A DNA stretch of 6,948 nucleotides from Chloroflexota bacterium (GTDB taxonomy: Bacteria > Chloroflexota > Chloroflexia > JAMDCE01), in the NCBI GenBank assembly GCA_023489135.1, contig JAMDCE010000200.1:1-6948 (forward strand). Direction: 5' to 3'. Below the pieces are notes generated by a model that worked only from the letters and a program-made list of their open reading frames with translations, searched no databases and had not been told where the DNA came from. Below are positions 1 to 4,521 of the stretch, piece by piece; the stretch's first letter is position 1; each line of letters begins with the position of its first letter. Both the position numbers and the translations under genes were made by a program.

Positions 1-255
1 CCCGTGAGCACGCTCCTGGTCACCAGCGCGCAGCCGGGTGAGGGAAAGACGACCACCGCCGCTAACCTGGGCATCGTAATGGCGCAGGCTGGGAAGAAAG
101 TGATACTGGTCGATTCGGACCTTCGTCGACCGGCTCTGCACAAGGCTTTTGGCGCCTCTAATGGGTATGGCTTCACCAATTTGCTGTTGCAGGACCAGCC
201 GGACCTGAGCAAAGCTATGCTCCCGACGGAGGTAGAGAATCTAAGGCTGGAATAG
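1..255 (+). CDS. Bacterial tyrosine autokinase (CpsD/Wzc-type) P-loop fragment, broken at both ends
   Basis: The frame is open from base 1 and reads PVSTLLVTSAQPGEGKTTTA, so the gene enters from the left and the GTG at 4 is most likely an internal valine. The Walker A loop GEGKTTT (codons 13-19) and the Walker A' block ILVDSDLRRP (codons 35-44) are the signature of BY-kinases, which autophosphorylate on C-terminal tyrosines and control polymerisation and export of capsule or EPS with a Wzz-type membrane partner. Family-like sequence continues through LPTEVENLRL and stops at about 249. Normal proteins continue with a TSGPxPPNPxELL-like stretch, Walker B and a tyrosine cluster, all absent here. 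A TAG follows at 253-255 only because the sequence changes to the antisense of the Wzz gene. The fragment cannot be a working kinase. Family identity is confident; whether the break is biological or an assembly artefact is open. Confidence 0.85.
   Translation, partial: PVSTLLVTSAQPGEGKTTTAANLGIVMAQAGKKVILVDSDLRRPALHKAFGASNGYGFTNLLLQDQPDLSKAMLPTEVENLRLE
243..249. other. Inversion or chimera junction with shared bases AAGGCTG
   Basis: Kinase homology on the + strand ends with codons for L-R-L (241-249), and Wzz homology on the - strand ends with Y-S-S-L (254-243). Both readings use the bases AAGGCTG, so the two broken genes meet at about 7 bases of shared sequence. Such a short shared stretch at an inverted join is typical of microhomology-mediated inversion. 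It is also typical of multiple-displacement-amplification chimeras and of misassembly. Confidence 0.7.
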
Positions 256-860
256 GTCAACTGGTACTGGCCGAGATCGCTCTGCAACCGGCTTATGGTG
301 GTGTCCGGACTGCTGGTGGCTTTGAGCCGGTCGATCTCCGCCTGAGTGGTGGCGATGTTGTTCTTTAGCCGGTCGATCTGGTTGGCCAACTCCTGCTGGG
401 AGTTGGCCAGGGTGCCGAGCTGGGCGTCCTTGTTTTGCTTGATAAACACCGCGGCCACCTCGTCGGCCACCCGCCTGGCCAGCGCCGGATCGCCATTGCT
501 GGCGGTCACCTGGATCAACTGAGTATTCTGGATGAGCTTGACGCTGAGCTGCCCCGCCAGTTGCTCCGGTGAAGTGGAGAGCTTCAGACTAGCGATGACC
601 CCCTCCAGCACAGGCCGCTTGGTCAGCAACTGACTGTAGGTCTGCGCCAGCCTGTCCGAGGTCAAAATGTCGTTATACTGGGTGCCCTGGGTGGGCGAGG
701 CCTGCTGGACCAGCAGGGTGGTCGAGGCCTGGTAGACCTTAGGCATCTGCTGGCTGACGAAGTAGCTGGCTCCGCCTCCCAGGAGAGCGACCACGACCAC
801 CAGCCAGAGCCATTTTCGGACAGCGGAGACGTATTGACGCAGGTCCACTGATTGTTCCAT
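243..860 (-). CDS. Wzz/YveK-like polysaccharide chain-length determinant, C-terminus lost
   Basis: Starts at ATG 858-860 with an AGGAGG Shine-Dalgarno at 867-872 (6 bases spacing). About 206 residues are family-like: a short cytoplasmic start (MEQSVDLRQYVSAVRK), a membrane helix at residues 17-35, then QASTTLLVQQASP and a periplasmic/extracellular Wzz domain. A Gln/Asn-rich, probably coiled-coil part at about 145-195 (SQQELANQIDRLKNN) follows, ending in DLGQYQLTYSSL. Family members continue through a second membrane helix, and in many relatives through a fused kinase domain; both are missing. After L206 (243-245) the frame stays open but reads the antisense of the kinase fragment, which is not Wzz sequence. 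The protein would set polymer chain length and activate the tyrosine kinase. It lies behind a long structured leader with an ops-like element. Family assignment is confident; a functional product from this exact sequence is unlikely. Confidence 0.88.
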
Positions 861-948
861 TGGTATCCTCCTAGGTGGGATCAGGGCGGGCCGCGGTGGG
901 CCGGATTTGGTTGGAGAGGGTCAAGATGCCAAGGTCAAGGGGCAAGGC

Positions 949-960
949 CACGCTACCGCC
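949..960 (-). promoter_or_regulatory. ops (JUMPstart core) element
   Basis: On the - strand these bases read GGCGGTAGCGTG, identical to the core of the enterobacterial ops element (GGCGGTAGCGT), within GGGCGGTAGCGTGGCC. In Escherichia coli, RNA polymerase pauses at ops and the NusG paralogue RfaH loads there, preventing termination in long LPS and capsule operons. Here the site lies in the right place and orientation, 88 bases before the start codon of a polysaccharide chain-length gene. No NusG paralogue is visible in the window. The match is seen; RfaH-like control is inferred. Confidence 0.7.
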
Positions 961-1003
961 CTTTCGACGCCCTCTTTTCGCTTGAGCCTCTAAGTCTCGG
1001 TTA

Positions 1004-1041
1004 CTGCTATGAATCTTTCGCGGGTGATTCACGGGTAGCAG
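1004..1041 (-). other. Bulged 12-bp hairpin in the Wzz leader
   Basis: CTGCTA (1004-1009) pairs with TAGCAG (1036-1041), and TGAATC (1010-1015) pairs with GATTCA (1026-1031). A 10-base loop and a 4-base bulge (1032-1035) remain. It lies 43 bases before the ops-like site in the direction of transcription. It has no U tract, so it is not an intrinsic terminator. It could be a pause or folding element of a JUMPstart-like leader. Confidence 0.5.
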
Positions 1042-1155
1042 ACAGCCTATGTCCCAGAGCAAGTAATAATTGTTACGCCGAATTCTCCGGCGTCGGACTC
1101 ATGGGTGGGCCATCAAGCAGGTTGCCGTTTCACGACCGGTGCAACCAGCGAACGT

Positions 1156-1186
1156 GAAGGGAAGCGCTTGCAGATATCTTCCCTTC
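1156..1186. repeat. 9-bp perfect inverted repeat (GAAGGGAAG/CTTCCCTTC)
   Basis: Arms at 1156-1164 and 1178-1186 with a 13-base spacer. It would form a stable hairpin in the Wzz leader. No T run follows on either strand. Function unknown. Confidence 0.5.
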
Positions 1187-1598
1187 CTGCTTGTGAAGGA
1201 GACGACGACTCAGACGATTCACCGCGGAGAAGCGGGCCTGGAAAACAGGGTTTGCGAGCGCACCTGATTGTCCCGGGAAGAGCAGGGCGGACTGGTGCCT
1301 AAGCCGGCCGGGTCACTCCGAACGAGGGCGGCTAACACGGCTTCAGCCTCGCGCACTCTTGACCGTTCAATTCGCTAGGGCGAACCGATCACCCTGCCAG
1401 CGATTGCCTGCCTAATTGTTCGCTTGGGTCAGGTACTCTCTCGCCATATACGCGCCCAAGGTAAAGGCTGGTACTAGCAGCGGTTGGCGGGCACCAATCT
1501 GTATGGATTTGTTGTGTGGAGGTCGGGCAAGGAAAGGAAGGAAGGAGATCGATTGCCGACAGGCTGAAACGGATCATCGCGTGATGTTAACAAAGCAA

Positions 1599-1627
1599 AT
1601 GCTAACACAAACGCTAGGTCATGTCAA
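1599..1627 (-). promoter_or_regulatory. Promoter for the Wzz transcript
   Basis: On the - strand: a perfect -35 TTGACA (1622-1627), a 17-base spacer, and -10 TAGCAT (1599-1604) preceded by TGT, an extended -10 element. An A-rich stretch on this strand (T run at about 1645-1651 on the + strand) lies upstream of the -35 box. Direction and spacing fit a housekeeping sigma promoter reading toward the Wzz gene. No closer promoter of this quality was seen before its start codon. Confidence 0.55.
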
Positions 1628-1975
1628 TACCCACGCCGGTCGCTTTTTTTGTCCCGCGTCGCGATCTCGCTCCTCGAAGTAGTTGGCTCCTAAGTTCTGG
1701 TAGATTGTGTTATGCCTGAGATGGTTAGACTTCGATTAGACACGGGTGCTCTCTATGGCAACGTGAGAGCATCTTACAGGCGCGGCCCAACCCTCCCCTA
1801 GGCGATGGCGGACCACTCGCTCCTTGACCTTCCCATTCTCCGCGTCAGGCCAGGAGCTGATCTAGGTGCGCCGGGGTCGCCGCATCTTTCCCGCGGGTTG
1901 GCTAGCCATCGCTGTACAGGCTATTTGCAGTTGACCGGTCTAACCTAGTGATCTCGCCGAGCTATCGCTGGTCAA
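1628..1975. other. Intergenic stretch without a recognisable gene
   Basis: No open frame here has both a ribosome-binding site and a protein-like sequence. It contains a hairpin TGCTCTC/GAGAGCA (1747-1753 with 1765-1771, 11-base loop) and an isolated AGTTGACC (1930-1937), also found at 3437-3443 and 3471-3477. Otherwise nothing recognised. Confidence 0.4.
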
Positions 1976-2035
1976 GTGGCCCTTTAGGGTCAGAAAAATG
2001 GCCTTATTGGGTCATAAAAGTGGCCCTATTGGGTC
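1976..2035 (+). repeat. Three dyad repeats at exact 22-bp spacing (IS21-like end or operator array)
   Basis: The units GTGGCCCTTTAGGGTC (1976-1991), ATGGCCTTATTGGGTC (1998-2013) and GTGGCCCTATTGGGTC (2020-2035) start exactly 22 bases apart, separated by A-rich hexamers. Each unit is itself a near-palindrome (GGCCC/GGGTC). The array, preceded by GGTCAAGTGG and followed at once by a promoter, resembles the multi-repeat terminal region of IS21-family elements as I remember them. No IstA or IstB frame follows, so it would be an orphan end. The alternative is a repressor operator array for the adjacent promoter. The repeats are certain; their origin is not. Confidence 0.65.
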
Positions 2036-2064
2036 TTGACTCCGACCGCTTGACGTGCTAGGAT
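2036..2064 (+). promoter_or_regulatory. Strong extended -10 promoter directly after the repeat array
   Basis: -35 TTGACT (2036-2041) abuts the third repeat, followed by a 17-base spacer ending TGC and -10 TAGGAT (2059-2064). This gives an extended TGn -10. The array ends at the first base of the -35 box, so a protein bound to it could block or stimulate polymerase. No gene with a ribosome-binding site follows closely; a 70-codon frame from TTG 2074 has none. Confidence 0.55.
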
Positions 2065-2519
2065 TTAGCGTAGTTGCTACACTATTTGCTTGTCCCAGCC
2101 TGTTGGCGAGCAAGCTTGTCGGAAGCCGAATTCACCCCGGTGTGTCTGCAGTTAACCTGGTGCTCGACGCAGGCCCAGCCTAATTGCCGCTGGCCTTTCT
2201 TATCCAACGCTCAAACCATTCCGGTAGACCGTAGCGAACCATTCGAATTTCCATACATTAGGGAAGCGTTGATCCCGGGTCCGTAATCTGGCCGTCTTTT
2301 CACACTTATTGACGTGGCACTAATTGTTATAGACCATACGTGTCACTGGAGAGAAATGATACAATGACAATATGGGCTTTCATCGTAACAGCCAGTGTAT
2401 GAGAAAATAGGGATTAGTGATTCAGGTCCAAGTAGGGCTTCAATAAACGATACACACTAAATATTCCCCAGGTTGCCCATCCCCAAGCGGGTTCTCCTGT
2501 GATTCGGACCAGACCACCC
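2065..2519. other. Intergenic stretch, partly AT-rich, no recognised gene
   Basis: Downstream of the orphan promoter there is no credible coding frame. The part at about 2290-2470 is visibly richer in A and T than the flanks and could hold the promoter of the secreted-protein gene at 2671. The clear -35-like TTGACG in it (about 2313) has no -10 at acceptable spacing. No CRISPR, tRNA or terminator was seen. Confidence 0.35.
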
Positions 2520-2585
2520 AAAGGAGGTGACGCCTCAGCAATCTAAGGAGCGCGCATGCTTTGCCGCTCAGATGTCCTGGCTTAA
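2520..2585 (+). promoter_or_regulatory. Two strong Shine-Dalgarno sequences and a 9-codon leader frame
   Basis: AAAGGAGGTGA (2520-2530) is the full complement of the usual 16S rRNA 3' end, yet no start codon lies at normal spacing after it; its own GTG (2527) is inside it. A second site, TAAGGAG (2544-2550), is followed after 5 bases by ATG 2556 and nine codons (MLCRSDVLA) ending in TAA at 2583-2585. This sits 85 bases upstream of the secreted-protein gene and could be a translated leader or ribosome standby site. It could also be chance or a remnant of a lost gene start. Confidence 0.3.
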
Positions 2586-2670
2586 GCTCCGTGGACAGCA
2601 CAGTAATCCGGCAAATGCATGCGAAATGTCTGTCGGCCGCATTGAATCCTAAAAAGGAGAGGTGAGAAAC

Positions 2671-3171
2671 ATGAAGAAATTAATGACAGCATTGATGGTA
2701 GTGGGCCTCCTTCTGTTCGTTGGAGTTCCAGCTTTTGCAGCAGGTGGATTCGATCAGTACGGATACAATAATACCGCTCGCCTTTTTAATGGCACAGGTG
2801 AAAGTTGGTCTTTGGCTAAGGGTTTGCCGGCTAATTATCTGGGAATATACGCCCCAGATAAACTAGTCATGAAGTGGAATGCAGAGTGGGATCGTGGAAA
2901 CGCTGAAAATTGGTCGCTTCCACCATACAACGCATGGACGAACAACGAATGGAACGGTAAAAATGGTGGATCAGGAGAAGTTTGGCATTATAAAATTGTT
3001 TGGGTCGGTGACTACGCCGCTGATCCAAGCTTAATTCCTGATGGTGCGTATGGAATTTGGGGTGAGTTCGCAGTGATAATGGATCAGGGTGTAGATCCTA
3101 ACGTTGGTCCAGGACATATGTGGTTCGCTCATGGTGGACCGACAGGATACGGTGCGTACTACTCTCACTAA
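2671..3171 (+). CDS. Small secreted Trp-rich protein of unknown function
   Basis: Start ATG 2671 is chosen because AGGAGAGGTGA (2655-2665) is a strong ribosome-binding site 5 bases before it; an in-frame GTG at 2662 lies inside this site. The 166-residue product begins with a classic signal peptide: MKK, a hydrophobic core at residues 4-20, and AFA|A as a likely signal-peptidase I site after residue 23. The mature part of about 143 residues has no cysteine, ten tryptophans and many Tyr, Gly and Asn. Conspicuous blocks are DQYGYNNTARLFNG, MKWNAEWDRGNAENWS, NEWNG, GSGEVWHYKIVWVGD, YGIWGEFAVIMDQG and a terminal GPTGYGAYYSH. I associate these blocks with small secreted proteins without known function; I know no enzyme motif in them. 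It is alone between its own RBS and terminator. Base composition is lower in GC than the ligase gene, which may point to transfer. A surface or matrix role is only suggested by the locus. Confidence 0.85.
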   Translation: MKKLMTALMVVGLLLFVGVPAFAAGGFDQYGYNNTARLFNGTGESWSLAKGLPANYLGIYAPDKLVMKWNAEWDRGNAENWSLPPYNAWTNNEWNGKNGGSGEVWHYKIVWVGDYAADPSLIPDGAYGIWGEFAVIMDQGVDPNVGPGHMWFAHGGPTGYGAYYSH

Positions 3172-3195
3172 AATCGAATAGTTCGCATACTGACT

Positions 3196-3232
3196 CAACC
3201 CATCGATGCGAATACGTCGGTGGGTTGTTTTT
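3196..3232 (+). terminator. Rho-independent terminator of the secreted-protein gene
   Basis: A 13-bp stem (3196-3208 with 3215-3227, two G-T pairs) with loop CGAATA is followed by TTTTT (3228-3232), 25 bases after the stop codon. TTCGCAT at 3182-3188 is the exact complement of ATGCGAA at 3206-3212, so an alternative hairpin could compete with the terminator stem. Confidence 0.9.
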
Positions 3233-3660
3233 CGTGTGGAAGGTACTCAACTCTCCCAGCGGTGCCATCGTCTCTTCGCTTCAGCTCGCATGGCGTGCCT
3301 TCGCTACGAGACCTTGGCGTCTTCTAAAGAAGGCCTTCCCCCACAGAGCGCCAGGGGTTTCCGCCTCCCTCCAATGAACGGCCACGCCGCCGTTTACGCT
3401 CCACACCCCTTTGATTCTGTTTTCGCCAACCTAGAAGTTGACCAGTTAGAAGGCTAACGATAACGAAAAAGTTGACCGCCTGAGTATCCTATCTTGTAAG
3501 CGAGACTTGTGGCAGTCGGCTTACGGGAGGCTGAGGAGTTGCTCAAGATGGTCTGTTGCGGGTTATCCTGCTCAAGGAGATTCGCCGTCGCTGACGAAAG
3601 CGAGAATGGTGGACAAACTGGCTACTATCAGTATCCGGAGTGGAGCGGAGGTCACGATAT
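3233..3660. other. Intergenic stretch with repeated AAGTTGACC boxes
   Basis: No convincing gene. AAGTTGACC occurs at 3436-3443 (as GAAGTTGACC from 3434) and again at 3470-3477. The second box gives a weak promoter: TTGACC (3472-3477), 17 bases, TGTAAG (3495-3500), about 160 bases before the hydrolase gene. Part of the stretch (about 3300-3430) has the look of a decayed mobile-element end, but I cannot name one. A short palindrome GAAGGCCTTC lies at about 3330-3339. Confidence 0.3.
3434..3447 (+). repeat. 14-base repeat GAAGTTGACCAGTT, copy 1
   Basis: Found again on the opposite strand at 6658-6671, so the two copies are inverted around a 3.2-kb segment with the broken hydrolase gene and the ligase gene. 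Fourteen identical bases in a window this size could still be chance. Confidence 0.35.
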
Positions 3661-4321
3661 ATGTTTCTCTTTGCCCATACCGGCATCACTCTCGGGGTTA
3701 CGGAGTTGGCCAGAGCCGCTTTCCTTGAGAGCAGCCAGCGCGCGGAACTGATGACAGCCTCGAAGGACTTGTCACTCTCTCCGCTTGTCACCGTGAAGCC
3801 ATCGATTTCTATGTCACAGCAGCTCGCCAAGCGCTTGGCGTCGATGGGAGCACCACGGACATGGATATGGTCCTTCTACTGGGCTCCCTGCTCCCAGATA
3901 TCATCACAAGCCTCTCGGCCTGATCTTCTCGGGGAGCTTCTTCGGCAGCGGTTGGACGATCGGGCATACCCTGGTATTTGCCGTGGCGGTGCTGCTCGCC
4001 GCTGTTCTCCTGTTCTGGACAAGGCACACTATTCTAGGATTCCTGCTCTTCTACGGCGTGGCGGCGCACTTCATCCTCGGTGAAATGTGGCGGATGCCTG
4101 GCATTCTCTGGTGGCCTTCATATGGCTGGAGATTCCCCATCAGCCGGCCTTCCAGTATTCCAGATTGGTTCCGAGGGTGGATCGGAGAACTAGCCATCCC
4201 GCACTATTACGTGCCTGAAGTAGTTGGTTTTCTTCTTACGGTATGGTTCGTCTTCCCGGTTGTTTTGTGGCGCCGTTCGTCTCCTGGCCGGGTCCCGAAG
4301 ATTGTGCGGCCCGAGCGTTAG
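3661..4321 (+). pseudogene. YdjM/DUF457-like membrane-bound metal-dependent hydrolase, two frameshifts
   Basis: ATG 3661 follows GGAGGT with 8 bases spacing and reads MFLFAHTGITLGVTELARAA, the typical N-terminus of this inner-membrane family. Family-like sequence then continues in a second frame (EAIDFYVTAARQALGVDG, then MDMVLLLGSLLPDII) up to 3905. From 3908 it runs in a third frame (KPLGLIFSGSFF, TIGHTLVF, membrane helices, AHFILGEMW, YVPEVVGF) to TAG 4319-4321. Each shift is a loss of one base: the first somewhere in 3720-3795, the second at 3905-3908, where ATCATCACAAG stands for an expected ATCATCGACAAG (D-I-I-D-K). Restoring two bases gives 663 bases and 220 residues, the normal family length. 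Catalytic function is poorly known even for intact relatives. The gene is recently broken, or the sequence has two errors. The family is recalled from conserved blocks. Confidence 0.75.
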
Positions 4322-4351
4322 AACGTTTGAACGTTGGAGCGTTGAAAGGTT
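4322..4351. repeat. 8-base tandem repeat AACGTTTG/AACGTTGG type
   Basis: AACGTTTG, AACGTTGG, AGCGTTGA and AAGGTT follow each other right after the hydrolase stop codon. The pattern (A)ACGTT-TG/GG/GA is a short-period repeat of the sort I know from Chloroflexota intergenic regions. A related repeat lies inside the ligase gene at 5186-5264. Confidence 0.6.
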
Positions 4352-4470
4352 AGGGCCCTTCATTATCACGTCTCTTCGTGCCCGTCGTGGCTGCGCTGGA
4401 TACCGGTCTCAGACTGCTAGATGTCGGAGGATAAGCCCCCGACCCACGGCCTTACCGCTATCTCCCCCAG

Positions 4471-4513
4471 ATCCGCAATTCGCATCCTTCTTTGAAGGAC
4501 GAGATTCGCGATT
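4471..4513 (-). repeat. REP-like imperfect hairpin just after the ligase gene
   Basis: TCCTTC (4485-4490) pairs with GAAGGA (4494-4499) around loop TTT. Outer arms containing ATTCGC on both sides (4471-4484 and 4500-4513) extend the stem with mismatches. It begins 8 bases beyond the ligase stop codon and would be in its transcript. Without a U tract it is not a standard intrinsic terminator, but it may stabilise or end the message. Confidence 0.45.
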
Positions 4514-4521
4514 CCTCACAT

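Larger units (their letters stand above)
861..1592 (-). promoter_or_regulatory. Long structured 5' leader of the Wzz gene
   Basis: If transcription starts at the promoter upstream (about 1592), the Wzz message carries a leader of about 730 nt. No convincing gene lies in it; open frames at 1389-1577 and 871-1062 lack a Shine-Dalgarno and any familiar protein pattern. It holds three hairpins: GAAGGGAAG/CTTCCCTTC (1156-1164 with 1178-1186), ACGCCG/CGGCGT (1075-1080 with 1088-1093), and a bulged 12-bp stem at 1004-1041. After these comes the ops-like element at 949-960. Long leaders with an ops/JUMPstart element are known from capsule and O-antigen operons controlled by RfaH. I recognise no known riboswitch. 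The leader as a unit is inferred from the promoter and the gene. Confidence 0.5.

Noticed and set aside
4..6. GTG at 4 as the true start of the kinase
   Set aside because: The frame is open to the window edge and the family continues upstream (a P-L/V-x-T-L-L-V-T-S-A context), so this is an internal codon.
852..1302. Several + strand frames of 65-101 codons
   Set aside because: They overlap the Wzz start and leader on the other strand, lack Shine-Dalgarno sequences and resemble no protein.
2074..2286. A 70-codon frame from TTG right after the 2036-2064 promoter
   Set aside because: No ribosome-binding site, rare start codon, and a composition (many Cys and Trp, no pattern) unlike a real protein; it is not an IstA start.
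2318..2335. TGGCACTAATTGTTAT as a sigma-54 promoter
   Set aside because: The -24 part fits, but the required GC of the -12 element (TTGC) is absent.
860..2660. tRNA, rRNA, CRISPR array or known riboswitch in the long gene-poor stretch
   Set aside because: No cloverleaf, no regularly spaced identical repeats beyond the three 22-bp units, and no riboswitch core that I recognise.
3206..3457. An 83-codon frame ending MNGHAAVYAPHPFDSVFANL...
   Set aside because: No ribosome-binding site, begins inside the terminator hairpin, and no recognisable protein pattern.
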